In this document: in pieces, positions 1 through 8,638 of the stretch
How the letters are laid out: each line of letters begins with the position of its first letter
Position numbering within the stretch: position 1 is the first letter of the stretch
DNA from: RUG14199 sp964629225
Lineage (GTDB): Bacteria > Bacillota > Clostridia > Oscillospirales > CAG-272
Length of the DNA: 64,000 bases
Assembly: GCA_964629225.1 (NCBI GenBank)
Contig: CAZVQC010000009.1
Coordinates: 1-64,000 of the forward strand
Reading direction: 5' to 3'
Translations under genes and position numbers: made by a program
Notes under the pieces: generated by a model
Told to the model about the DNA's origin: nothing
The model's input: only the letters and a program-made list of their open reading frames with translations
Databases searched by the model: none

Positions 1-559
1 ATACTATCAATAATGAGTACTCTATACATTATATCATACATTATATTATAATGCAAGAAAAACAGGTACAAAAAAAGCTCCAAAAAAGTGCTTTTCACGA
101 AAAAAGGTACGGTTGGAAGGACCGGATCGGAAAACAGAGTTAAAAAAATTCAAAAAGGGTTGTTTTGGCGAGGATATTTTTTGGACGGCTTCGGCTTTTG
201 AAAACATTTTTTATTTTTGAAAATTCAACTATTGAAAAGTTTTTTTCGTCTTATGTCGGAGAAAAGATAATCTCATTCGAAAAAACAAAAAATCCCGAAA
301 AAGAGATGAAAAACGAGACTGTCTTTCCCGACAAAGTCATGAAACCGTCCACAACGGCATTTAACGGGCTTTTTTGCCGTTTTTGGGATAGCGTGGCGGT
401 CTTTACTCACAAAAACAACAAAAGGCTAAAAAACGGCAGAAAACGGCATTTTAGAGGGAGGACACAGTTTGAAACTTTTTGAAATAATAACGGAAAAAAG
501 TGATAAAAATTTTTGATAGAGAGGCGGGAATGACGTCTCGGTTACTGATAAAAAAGACA
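1..559. other. AT-rich non-coding stretch at the window edge
   Basis: No convincing gene. A 105-codon frame at 165-482 begins with TTG, is lysine and phenylalanine rich, resembles no family and has no good ribosome binding site, so I treat it as chance. A hairpin at about 352-388 (AACGGCA paired with TGCCGTT, then a T run) looks like a plus-strand terminator of an unseen upstream gene or a small RNA. Confidence 0.4.
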
Positions 560-572
560 CTTAAAAAGAAAA

Positions 573-588
573 AGTGCTATGGAGCACT
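573..588 (-). terminator. terminator after the DUF421 gene
   Basis: On the minus strand AGTGCT and AGCACT pair around a 4-nt loop and are followed by TTTTTCTTTTT. It lies just past the stop of the DUF421 gene. Confidence 0.65.
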
Positions 589-595
589 CTTTCTG

Positions 596-1297
596 TCAGA
601 TCTTGTTTTTGAAGGAGATATCGGATCTTAAAAAGACGTTAAGGGAGCCGTTTTGATCTAAGGTCGCAAGGAAGACGTCCTTTAGATCGGAAACGTTCTT
701 CTCACCAAGCAACTTAAAAAGGGTATTTTCATCGATACCGGATGCCCGAAGCGCCTGTTTTTCAATTTTTCCGTCGGTAATAACCGTGGAGGACAGTTTT
801 TCCTGTGGAGGAGATACTCCCATATCCTTTGGTATGACGGGTCTTTCAGATGAGGACGGTATGAAGGACATTTTGCCGTTTGACTCAAGCACCACAGTAT
901 CTAAAACAGAAAGATCGAAGTATCCCGCTATCCGACAATTCTCCAAAAATTCGCACAAGTCGATGCGGGCTTTTTTCATCTCTTTGAAACTGAGTTTTCC
1001 GTTTTCCATGAGGATGATGGGAGAGCCCTCCACAAATTTTCTTACAGATGGGGATTTGTTGGTGATGACCGAAAGAAGAAAAGTGATACCTCCGTAGAAC
1101 ACCATGGCACAGATAAATGGCATGCTTTCCGAAATGTCGGAAACTGCCATTTCCGCGGCAATGGAACCGACGGTGATGCTGTTCACATAGTCAAACACCG
1201 ACATTTCCGATATCTGGCGGTATCCGATGAGCTTTGTAAGAACAAAAAGTACCGAAACGGAAATAAGTGACGTAAGAAGGGTCTTCAAAACTATCAT
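596..1297 (-). CDS. DUF421/YetF-family membrane protein
   Basis: This 233-residue protein has the layout of the DUF421 (YetF/YrbG) family. Three hydrophobic segments fill the first ~85 residues, with the family-typical N-terminal stretch around the motif RQISEMSVFDYV. A soluble mixed alpha/beta domain follows from about residue 85. The family's molecular role is not settled; Bacillus members are linked to spore or stress physiology. The ATG follows CCGGAGGCAGTT, a good ribosome binding site. It is transcribed alone, with its own terminator at 573-588 and the mtnN terminator just upstream. Family assignment is firm; function is unknown. Confidence 0.85.
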   Translation of the reverse strand: MIVLKTLLTSLISVSVLFVLTKLIGYRQISEMSVFDYVNSITVGSIAAEMAVSDISESMPFICAMVFYGGITFLLSVITNKSPSVRKFVEGSPIILMENGKLSFKEMKKARIDLCEFLENCRIAGYFDLSVLDTVVLESNGKMSFIPSSSERPVIPKDMGVSPPQEKLSSTVITDGKIEKQALRASGIDENTLFKLLGEKNVSDLKDVFLATLDQNGSLNVFLRSDISFKNKI

Positions 1298-1330
1298 AAC
1301 TGCCTCCGGTATAAATGGCCAAATAAAAAA

Positions 1331-1361
1331 CTCCGATCCCGATTATTATTCCGGATCGGAG
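1331..1361 (-). terminator. terminator of the pgsA-luxS-mtnN operon
   Basis: CTCCGATCC pairs with GGATCGGAG (9 bp). On the minus strand the stem is followed by TTTTTTATTT, placed 17 nt after the mtnN stop. Confidence 0.8.
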
Positions 1362-1377
1362 GTTATTTTATTCGGTA

Positions 1378-2067
1378 TTACTCGGCTTCTTTCAAATAAC
1401 GTCCTATCACTCTTGCGGAGATATCGGATGCCACCTTAACGAAGGATGGGTAGACAAGCTCGCTGTTGCCGTCTGCATTGTCGGAAATGGATCTGACTGC
1501 CGAATAGGGCACGTGATTTACGTAGCACACTTGGGCTATTGCTCCGCCTTCCATCTCGCAGGCAACGGCGCCAAACCTTTCGGCTATGCGCTTCTTGTCC
1601 TCGCTTTTTGCAACGAAGGTGTCACCGGATGCTACGGTGCCGACGGAATGGGGAACGTTTTCAAGTTCCACTGCTCTCTCAAGAGCGGCAGTTACCTTTT
1701 TGTCCGTCGGAATGAGGACGATATTGATGCCGGAGATAAGTCCCACCGGGTCACCTATTGCGGAGGTGTCCATGTCGTGCTGAACGAAACCGTTTGCAAC
1801 GGCAATGTCGGTGACAGTCAGTTTTTTTGAGAGTGAACCGGCTACTCCGGTATTGATTATGACGTCCGGACGGTATTCAAGTATCATGGTCTGAGCACAG
1901 AGCGCGGCAAAGACCTTTCCGATACCGCATTTTGCCACCACGACCTCTTTTCCGAACAGCTCTCCGCTTACGAATTCGATGTCGGAGATGACCTTGACTT
2001 TTTTGTTTTCGATATTGTCCTTGAAAAAGGCACATTCCGATTCCATTGCGCCGATGATGCCGATCAT
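1378..2067 (-). CDS. mtnN: 5'-methylthioadenosine/S-adenosylhomocysteine nucleosidase
   Basis: Cytosolic nucleosidase that removes adenine from S-adenosylhomocysteine and 5'-methylthioadenosine. The 229-residue length matches the family. The N-terminal GIIGAMESE motif carries the glutamate of the active site. The purine/ribose-binding ACEMEGGAIAQV segment lies near residue 172, and SDNADG near residue 200 carries the catalytic aspartate. The start follows AAAAGGAG. It is the last gene of pgsA-luxS-mtnN, 13 bp behind luxS, so it supplies the S-ribosylhomocysteine that LuxS cleaves next. Confidence 0.95.
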   Translation of the reverse strand: MIGIIGAMESECAFFKDNIENKKVKVISDIEFVSGELFGKEVVVAKCGIGKVFAALCAQTMILEYRPDVIINTGVAGSLSKKLTVTDIAVANGFVQHDMDTSAIGDPVGLISGINIVLIPTDKKVTAALERAVELENVPHSVGTVASGDTFVAKSEDKKRIAERFGAVACEMEGGAIAQVCYVNHVPYSAVRSISDNADGNSELVYPSFVKVASDISARVIGRYLKEAE

Positions 2068-2080
2068 GATATAACTCCTT

Positions 2081-2551
2081 TTATGAGGGATAGGAAAAGT
2101 TGTTTTCAGCGTATTTCAAAATGTCGGAGAACTCCCGTGCCACGTTTTTTGCCGCTTCAAGTTCAAGACAGCGGTAGTTGCCGCATTCTGTCCTTGATGC
2201 TCCGAAGACGTCGCCGTCGTGATCTGTTATCTTTGACAGCACTTCTTTTATTACTCCGAGAACTTCCCCGTTTTCGGCATCTCTTACAAGAAGATAAAAG
2301 CCGGTCATGCATCCCATAGGTCCGAAATAGATAACTTTTTCACCGATCTCGCTGTTTCTGACATAGGTAGCAAACATGTGCTCAAAAGTGTGTGCCTCCA
2401 AAACGGTCATGTAGTCGCCGTTGTTGGGTTGCTTCAGCCTCATGTCGTAGGTGGTAACGTCCCTGTCTATTCTCGACACGTAGATGCCGGGTAATATCTT
2501 ATCATGGTCAACGGTGAAACTGGTTATTCTTTTGATATCGCTTTTTTTCAT
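2081..2551 (-). CDS. luxS: S-ribosylhomocysteine lyase LuxS
   Basis: LuxS converts S-ribosylhomocysteine to homocysteine and DPD, the precursor of autoinducer-2. All catalytic features are present in 156 residues: the metal ligands H54 and H58 in HTFEH with E57, C81 in GPMGCMTG, and the third metal ligand C123 in TECGNY. The start ATG overlaps the pgsA stop as ATGA, giving translational coupling, and mtnN follows 13 bp later. The pairing completes the activated methyl cycle in one operon. Whether AI-2 serves as a signal here cannot be told; no Lsr-type receptor gene is in the window. Confidence 0.96.
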   Translation of the reverse strand: MKKSDIKRITSFTVDHDKILPGIYVSRIDRDVTTYDMRLKQPNNGDYMTVLEAHTFEHMFATYVRNSEIGEKVIYFGPMGCMTGFYLLVRDAENGEVLGVIKEVLSKITDHDGDVFGASRTECGNYRCLELEAAKNVAREFSDILKYAENNFSYPS

Positions 2552-3159
2552 TGTTTTTCACTCTTTTCCGGAAGCAAAAAGCGTCGGTAGCGGACGATGT
2601 AGTCAAGTCCGGACCAAACCGTCATTACCGTCATTACTGCTGTGGTAGCGTAAGATAGGGGGTGATATTTGAAGATATTATCGGAAAAAGCACCCGAAAG
2701 AAGACTTTCTATCACCGGTTCCAGAATTATGGTGATGATGCAGACCATTTGAGTAGTCGTCTTTATCTTACCGAGCATACTGGCGGCGATGACCTCACCT
2801 TCTTTGACTGCCGCAACAAGGCGGACAGAGGTGACTGCAAGTTCTCTGAACATGACTATCGCCACTGCCCACACGAAGATGGAAGGGCTGATCTGCTCGG
2901 TGTACTTCACGAGGATACCGAGAAGAGCCGCAAAGACGATGAATTTGTCCGCAAGGGGATCCATGAATTTGCCGAAGTCCGTAATGAGACCGTATTTTCT
3001 TGCGATCTTCCCGTCTGCAAGATCGGTCAGACAAGTGATGATGTAGATGGCGGCACAGACGATACGAGAAACGGTTCCACCGTCGGTGAACATCATTACC
3101 GCAAGAAAGACCGGCACCATTATTATTCTGAAAAGGGTCAGTTTGTTTGGAAGATTCAT
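2548..3159 (-). CDS. pgsA: CDP-diacylglycerol--glycerol-3-phosphate 3-phosphatidyltransferase
   Basis: Integral membrane enzyme making phosphatidylglycerol phosphate, the committed step to phosphatidylglycerol and cardiolipin. The CDP-alcohol phosphotransferase signature (D..DG..AR, 8 residues, G...D...D) is intact between about residues 43 and 72. At least four further hydrophobic helices are visible, and 203 residues is normal. It is the first gene of the operon with luxS and mtnN, with a promoter at 3221-3249. The start lies behind GGAAAGG at a long spacing. Confidence 0.93.
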   Translation of the reverse strand: MNLPNKLTLFRIIMVPVFLAVMMFTDGGTVSRIVCAAIYIITCLTDLADGKIARKYGLITDFGKFMDPLADKFIVFAALLGILVKYTEQISPSIFVWAVAIVMFRELAVTSVRLVAAVKEGEVIAASMLGKIKTTTQMVCIITIILEPVIESLLSGAFSDNIFKYHPLSYATTAVMTVMTVWSGLDYIVRYRRFLLPEKSEKQ

Positions 3160-3220
3160 GATACGAAGATACCTTTCCGCTGAAATGTGATATTAATAAG
3201 ACAAATTGCTCTTAAGAAAG

Positions 3221-3249
3221 ATGATAGCACATATTAACTAAAAATACAA
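3221..3249 (-). promoter_or_regulatory. promoter of pgsA-luxS-mtnN
   Basis: TTGTAT and TATCAT separated by 17 bp on the minus strand, 62 bp before the pgsA start. Confidence 0.55.
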
Positions 3250-3256
3250 TAAAAAA

Positions 3257-4543
3257 TCAGAAAAGTCTTTCCGCTCCCGCAGTCCTGACACGGAGAATGC
3301 GGCACGAGCCCTCCCCAAAGTAACTTTCGATGTAATTTTTGTATTCGGCGGCATCCTCTTTTCTGACGAATGCCTGAACAGTTCCGGCAAAGCCGCCGCC
3401 GTGAACTCTTGCCGCACCCCTGTGGGTCTCAAAAAAGCTTTCGCTGAGATAAAGAGCAAGGGAGAGTGAACGGTCATATGAAACGTCAGCCGTGACGTTT
3501 TGAAGGTATTTGAAGCTTGAATTACCGGAGGATAAGACGAGGGAGAGAAAAGATTCCATATCTCCCGCAGCCATTGTCTTTTCAATCTTTTCCACCCGTT
3601 CGTTCTCGTCGAAAAAGTGGAGAGCGCGAAGAACGGCTCGATCGTTGCAGTATTTTCTCAGTGCCGTGATATTGTCAAGTATCGCAATCTTAGATCCCAC
3701 CTCGCTTAAGGTGTTCTTTTCGAAAAATGAGGCGACTTTTTTCATTTCCGAAGGAATCGCAGCATATTCTGCTGTCAAATCGCAGTGATCCCCACCGGTG
3801 TTTGTTATGCAGAGAACGAATCCGTTTTTCGAAAGGTCGAGATCAAGCTTTTTGACTTTGGGTTCGGGACTTGAAAAATCGAACATGGCAAAACCGCCCA
3901 CGGCGCAGGCTACTTGATCCATAAGGCCGCAGGGCTTGCCAAAGTATTTGTTTTCGGCGTACTGTGCCGCCTTTGCCAGAGTTATCTCATTCACGCAGTC
4001 ACCGTTGTAAAATGAGGATAGCATCTTGCAAACGGCCACCTCGAAGGCGGCAGAAGATGAAAGTCCGGATCCTGCCGGAACGGACGACACCGTGAAGGCG
4101 TCAAGTCCGCCGGTGCGAAGGCCAAACTTGGAAAAAGCGTTCCGACATCCGGCAATCAGGGCAAAGCTTTTTCCGTAATACTCCGGACGAGGGGACAAGA
4201 GATCGTCTTCCGACACGGTATCGATGTCGTAGCCCTCACTTTTTATTCTTACTGTACCGTCATCTCTTGCGGCAGCAACGGCAATGACGGAGATATTGAC
4301 TGCGGCAGTTATCGCCTTTCCGCCGTTGTGGTCGGTGTGGTTACCGGATATCTCGCTTCTTCCGCCGACGGAGAAGACTCTCAGGTCTCGGTTTCCGCCG
4401 AACGTCTCGTCAAATCCTGCTACCGCTCTCTCTATTTTTGCGATCTCGCCGTCGCACTCATCGGGGTCGATACCCAGCCGCTCAACAAGGAGTGACTCGA
4501 ATTCGGGGGTGCGCAAAGATAATAATAATTCTTTTTTTTTCAT
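3257..4543 (-). CDS. galK: galactokinase
   Basis: GHMP kinase that phosphorylates galactose to galactose 1-phosphate (Leloir pathway). In 428 residues it shows the galactokinase signature GRSEISGNHTDHNGG near residues 62-76, the ATP-binding glycine/serine loop PAGSGLSSSAA near 156, and the CGLMDQVACAVGG segment with the catalytic aspartate near 205. Its ATG overlaps the stop of the upstream leucine-rich gene by one base (TAATG), so translation should be coupled. An A9 run follows the start codon directly, a possible slippage site. No galT or galE is nearby. Confidence 0.93.
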   Translation of the reverse strand: MKKKELLLSLRTPEFESLLVERLGIDPDECDGEIAKIERAVAGFDETFGGNRDLRVFSVGGRSEISGNHTDHNGGKAITAAVNISVIAVAAARDDGTVRIKSEGYDIDTVSEDDLLSPRPEYYGKSFALIAGCRNAFSKFGLRTGGLDAFTVSSVPAGSGLSSSAAFEVAVCKMLSSFYNGDCVNEITLAKAAQYAENKYFGKPCGLMDQVACAVGGFAMFDFSSPEPKVKKLDLDLSKNGFVLCITNTGGDHCDLTAEYAAIPSEMKKVASFFEKNTLSEVGSKIAILDNITALRKYCNDRAVLRALHFFDENERVEKIEKTMAAGDMESFLSLVLSSGNSSFKYLQNVTADVSYDRSLSLALYLSESFFETHRGAARVHGGGFAGTVQAFVRKEDAAEYKNYIESYFGEGSCRILRVRTAGAERLF

Positions 4544-6474
4544 TAGAAACCACCGGTGCTTAATCTTCTTTTTAAGAGGAGAAGGTCGGTGGATCTTATC
4601 CTGCCGTCTCCGTTGATATCGCAGAGCTTAATGTCGTAAGAGTCGTTGTAAGATCCGCTGAGAATGACAGACAGGATCAAAACGTCTCGGGCATTGATCT
4701 TTCCGTCCTTGTTGATGTCACCCACAAGATACTCATACTCGTAAAACTCCGAAAGAAAGATCTCGCCGCACGCGGTGCATTCCTTCACTCTGAATCCCTG
4801 AGTTTTTTGAGTGGCGGCGGTTATGACCGTCCACGTATTTGCAGAATGTCCGACAGGGTCGGTGGCCACAGTTTCACAGACCTCGCCGCATACCGTGCAG
4901 ATCTTCACATTGACACCGCTGTCGGTGCAGGTGGGAGATGTTGAAACAAAGTAATTTTTCGACGGAGTGTGATCCTTTGCGGGAAGGCTCTTATAGTCGC
5001 ATTCTTTATTGCATATGGAGCAGATACGGAAGATCTTGCCTTCAGCCGTGCAACTTGGATAGCTCTCAATTTTGTAATTACCGCTCGGAGTGTGACCGTT
5101 TGTAGGAAAAGTTTCGATCACCTTCTCGTAACCGCAGTCGGAGCACTTCACGTAGGTTTTTCCGTCTTCGGTGCAGTTTGCAAAAACTGTAACGGGATCC
5201 GAGAAAGAATGATCCTTTTGATCGAAGGTCAGCGTACGGAGTTTGATATGACACCACTTGCAGAATGTGGATATCTCACCTCCCTCACAGCCGGGAGCGG
5301 AATAGCTGTCCTCCTCGTGGAGGCAGACAAATTCAAAGCCGTTTTGAGCGGCGTACTCCATCGCCGCCGTTCCGGCGTGACCGTAGATCTTGAAGCCTGC
5401 CCTTGCCATGGGAAGTCCGTTTTCGTCGCTTAAAAATCCGATCGCCCGCTCCCCTATGTATGTGACGGAGTCGGGAACTGTTATTTCTCCGAGAGACGAA
5501 AGATCGAAAAATGCCTCATCTTCTATTTTGGTGACAGTGCTAGGGATGGTGATGCTCCTCACGTAGGGGAGAGAGAGACAGGTAAAGGTGGATACCGTGA
5601 CGGTGCCGTCGGGGATCTCGATCGCTTCCGGGCGCTGAGAGGCGGTATAACGGGAGTTAAGGGTGATCCCGTTTACGGTGTTGATGCCGTAGGGAAGTTT
5701 TTTCCACCATGCGGTGTCCGCAAAGGCCCTGTAGCCGATATGTGTGACACTTTCCGGCACGGTGATATCGCCGAGTGATGAGCAGGTATCAAAAGCGTAG
5801 TCCCCGATGTAGGTGACCGTGCTCGGTATCACTACCTTTTTGATGACAAGGTCAGCTTGGAAAGCTCTGTTTCCGATATGTGTGACACCTTCCGGAATAG
5901 TGAAATCAAGATTTCTGCACTGGGCAAATGCCGAGTCACGTATCTCGGAGTAACTGTCCGGAAGGGAGACGTCCGTCAATTTGAAGCAGAGGGCAAAGAT
6001 GCCCTTTGGAATGTATGAGAATGACTTCGGCACATTGGCGCTTTTAAGACTTGAGCAGTAGCGGAAGCAGAAGTCACCGATGTATCCGACGCTCTCCGGT
6101 ATCTCCACCGCCAAAAGAGCTTTGCATTCCGAGAATGAGTACTCTCCCAAGTATTCGAGGGTGGAGGGGAGGGTAACGGTCTTTACGGAAGTGAAGGAGA
6201 AGAAAGCGTAGTTTCCGATGGAGGTGATACCGTCTTCGATGACGATGTTCTCAATGCTTTCAAATATCTCGTAGTAGGGAGCGCGGTCGGTCTTGGTGCG
6301 ATCCGCTATCTTTCCGTTTCCGGAAACGGTGAGAGTTTTGGTCTCGGCATTGAAGACCGCACTCATTCCGTCGGTAGTATGGTAGGTACTGTCCTCCGTC
6401 GCAAAGACCGAGGCGGGCGCCGCGGCAGAAACGAGTATCAAAAGTGACAGAAGAAGTGATATGATTCTTTTCAT
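4543..6474 (-). CDS. secreted BspA-like leucine-rich repeat protein with C-terminal dockerin
   Basis: This 643-residue protein starts with a signal peptide (MKRIISLLLSLLILVSAAAP). It continues with BspA/LRR_5-type leucine-rich repeats up to about residue 375, each carrying SIG..AF..C..L and IP..V elements. Next come four cysteine-rich modules of ~40 residues with CxxC pairs ending in GH or DH (about 385-575). The last ~60 residues hold two calcium loops (DINKDGKINARD and DINGDGRIRSTD) typical of a type I dockerin. It should be exported and held by a cohesin or cell-surface scaffold. It is a tandem paralogue of the next upstream gene (17 bp gap), with galK coupled downstream. The ligand is unknown. 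Confidence 0.88.
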   Translation of the reverse strand: MKRIISLLLSLLILVSAAAPASVFATEDSTYHTTDGMSAVFNAETKTLTVSGNGKIADRTKTDRAPYYEIFESIENIVIEDGITSIGNYAFFSFTSVKTVTLPSTLEYLGEYSFSECKALLAVEIPESVGYIGDFCFRYCSSLKSANVPKSFSYIPKGIFALCFKLTDVSLPDSYSEIRDSAFAQCRNLDFTIPEGVTHIGNRAFQADLVIKKVVIPSTVTYIGDYAFDTCSSLGDITVPESVTHIGYRAFADTAWWKKLPYGINTVNGITLNSRYTASQRPEAIEIPDGTVTVSTFTCLSLPYVRSITIPSTVTKIEDEAFFDLSSLGEITVPDSVTYIGERAIGFLSDENGLPMARAGFKIYGHAGTAAMEYAAQNGFEFVCLHEEDSYSAPGCEGGEISTFCKWCHIKLRTLTFDQKDHSFSDPVTVFANCTEDGKTYVKCSDCGYEKVIETFPTNGHTPSGNYKIESYPSCTAEGKIFRICSICNKECDYKSLPAKDHTPSKNYFVSTSPTCTDSGVNVKICTVCGEVCETVATDPVGHSANTWTVITAATQKTQGFRVKECTACGEIFLSEFYEYEYLVGDINKDGKINARDVLILSVILSGSYNDSYDIKLCDINGDGRIRSTDLLLLKRRLSTGGF

Positions 6475-6491
6475 TTTTTGTCTCCCTGTTT

Positions 6492-8456
6492 TTATTTGGA
6501 GCGGGCAGAGGAGGCTCTGCGGTCAATTTTTTCGGCAAACAGAAGGTCTTTTATTTCGACGGAGCCGTCCCCGTCAAGATCGAGGGCACAAGACCTGACA
6601 GCAAGCTTGCCGGAAAGGTCGCACCTCAGCGTGGCTATGACCTCCGAGGCGCCGATATCGGCAGCTTCCGTGCCGTAGTACCATTCGAAGTCCACAGTCT
6701 CTTCGCAATCGGAGCAGTATCTCATTTTGAGACCGGGAACTCCAACTGTAGCATCGTCTAAGGTGACAGTTACCCATTCATCCGAGGGAGAATGACCGGT
6801 CATGGGGAGGATCAATTCATCGTAGGTCTCACCGCAGACCGTGCAGACGGAGGCTTCACATCCGTCCTCGGTGCAGGTGGCGGGAGTGACGCTCCTGTTT
6901 TTTGACGGAGTGTGACCGATCATGGGAGCGGTCTTTTTTGAAGTTATCTCATCGCAGACGGAGCATTTTTTACAGAGGAGTCCGTCTTGGGTGCAGGTGG
7001 GAAGGGCGATGACTTCGTAGTTACTTTTTTCCTTGTGGCCCAAGGCAGACTCGACTTTTTCCGAAATGACCGTCCCGCAGACGAGGCATTCCTCTTTGTA
7101 AAGTCCGTCCTCGGTACAGGTGGTTTTTTTATCGGTCACCGAAATATCGTGCTCAGCGGGTGCTATGGGCGTTTTTTCCCTGACGTATCCGCAGGGGCAT
7201 TCCGAGTAGAGAAAACCTCCCTTGGTACAGTCCTCCATTACCGTAACGTCTTTGAAATCGTGGATACAGCGGAAGGTGAAGCCGTAGCTGTAGGAGTACT
7301 CTTTTGCCGCAGTGGCTCCCGGAGGGGAGGATATCACCGTATTCGGGTCAAAGAAGTCATAGTTGTTCTCCACGTTTTGGAGCCACCCGAAGTTTTTACT
7401 GCCTATGTACACCACCGAAGCGGGGACGGTGACATTCTTAAGTTTCGGCAGATTGAAGAAAGCGTAGTCCCGGATCTCTTTGACGGAGCTTGGAATCGTC
7501 ACATTCGAAAGTTCCGGCTCACCGCTGAAGCAGTTCTTGGTTATCTCCTCAACTCCATCCGGTATTTCAAAGGACGTGATACCGGTGGCACTTCCCTTTC
7601 TCGCAAGGACTCTGCCGTCTGCCACCGTGTAGTAGCCGTCCTCCATTTCGTTGAACCAAGGGGTCTTTTCCGCAAAGGAATAGGATACGGAGGAGGGGGT
7701 GCCGAGAAATTCTATCGTTGAGAGGGATGTGCAGTTGTAGAACACTCCGTCACCGACAGTTTCAACATTTTCTCCGAAGGTGAAGCTCTTAAGAGCGGAG
7801 CAGTTTGAAAAGGCGTTAGTATCGTAGCTTTCAACGAAGGGCAGGTAGATGTCGGTAAGAGAGGTGCAGCTGCTGAAGGAGGATACCCCGACAGTCTTCA
7901 GGTTTTCAGACAGCTCGATCTCAACAAGAGATGAGCACTGGGCGAAAGCCCCCTTCGAAATGGATGAAAGACCTCCACCGACTGTCACTCGGCGCAGTTT
8001 GTTGCAATGGGAGAAGCAGTTTTCACCGAGAAGTTTTACCGAGTCCGGAATAGTGAGTTCCACAAGAGAGATGCAACCGGTGAAAGCCCCGTCTCCGATG
8101 GAAAGAAGACTGTTTGGCAGTTCCACCGTGGATATGGCGGTCATTATTTGAAAGACGCCGTCACCGATCCCGGTACAGCCCTCCGATATAACGAGATGCC
8201 GTACCCTTGCAAGGTAAGAATTCCAGGGTCTCATGGAATCGGAATAGTAGTTCCAAGTCTTCCCCGTTCCACTGACCGTCAGTGTCTCCGTGGAAAGATC
8301 GTATTCCCAAAAAAGGTCGTCACCGCACCAACCTTCATCATGGGTCGGAACTGCGGAAAAAACGTGAAGTGGCAGTGCTGACAGTATCAGCACGAATACC
8401 AGTGAAAAAGACAAGACTTTTTTCACTGCCGAAATGCAGAGAGCAGGTTTTGTCAT
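6492..8456 (-). CDS. secreted BspA-like leucine-rich repeat protein with a half dockerin
   Basis: Paralogue of the following gene, 654 residues. A signal peptide occupies about residues 1-34, LRR_5 repeats run to ~390, and cysteine-rich CxxC modules ending in GH cover ~395-590. Only one calcium loop (DLDGDGSVEIKD) is visible near residue 627, followed by a basic, serine-rich tail. A complete dockerin has two loops, so this one is degenerate or truncated. The start follows TGAGGAGAA. It heads the operon with the second leucine-rich gene and galK from the promoter at 8495-8523. Surface adhesion or scaffold attachment is an inference from family and domains. Confidence 0.85.
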   Translation of the reverse strand: MTKPALCISAVKKVLSFSLVFVLILSALPLHVFSAVPTHDEGWCGDDLFWEYDLSTETLTVSGTGKTWNYYSDSMRPWNSYLARVRHLVISEGCTGIGDGVFQIMTAISTVELPNSLLSIGDGAFTGCISLVELTIPDSVKLLGENCFSHCNKLRRVTVGGGLSSISKGAFAQCSSLVEIELSENLKTVGVSSFSSCTSLTDIYLPFVESYDTNAFSNCSALKSFTFGENVETVGDGVFYNCTSLSTIEFLGTPSSVSYSFAEKTPWFNEMEDGYYTVADGRVLARKGSATGITSFEIPDGVEEITKNCFSGEPELSNVTIPSSVKEIRDYAFFNLPKLKNVTVPASVVYIGSKNFGWLQNVENNYDFFDPNTVISSPPGATAAKEYSYSYGFTFRCIHDFKDVTVMEDCTKGGFLYSECPCGYVREKTPIAPAEHDISVTDKKTTCTEDGLYKEECLVCGTVISEKVESALGHKEKSNYEVIALPTCTQDGLLCKKCSVCDEITSKKTAPMIGHTPSKNRSVTPATCTEDGCEASVCTVCGETYDELILPMTGHSPSDEWVTVTLDDATVGVPGLKMRYCSDCEETVDFEWYYGTEAADIGASEVIATLRCDLSGKLAVRSCALDLDGDGSVEIKDLLFAEKIDRRASSARSK

Positions 8457-8494
8457 TTCATTCTCCTCAATTCGAAAACATAATTATTCATTTT

Positions 8495-8523
8495 ATTATA
8501 GCCCTGCGAAGCAGAGTTATCAA
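8495..8523 (-). promoter_or_regulatory. promoter of the leucine-rich protein/galK operon
   Basis: TTGATA, 17 bp, TATAAT on the minus strand, 39 bp before the first leucine-rich gene. Confidence 0.7.
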
Positions 8524-8585
8524 TACCGAAAATGTTAAATTATGTGAAGAGGGAGAAGGAAAAGGAGAAACGGGGCGGTTTTGGC

Positions 8586-8614
8586 TTTACTTTTTTTCTC
8601 AACTGTGGTAGAAT
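8586..8614 (+). promoter_or_regulatory. promoter of the GH43 gene
   Basis: TTTACT, 17 bp, TAGAAT with an extended TGTGG before the -10 box, 24 bp upstream of the ATG. Confidence 0.6.
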
Positions 8615-8638
8615 CGAAAAAAAGACTCGGAGAACCCG

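Noticed and set aside
165..482. 105-codon plus-strand frame at the left edge
   Set aside because: TTG start, lysine/phenylalanine-rich low-complexity product, no ribosome binding site and no family resemblance.
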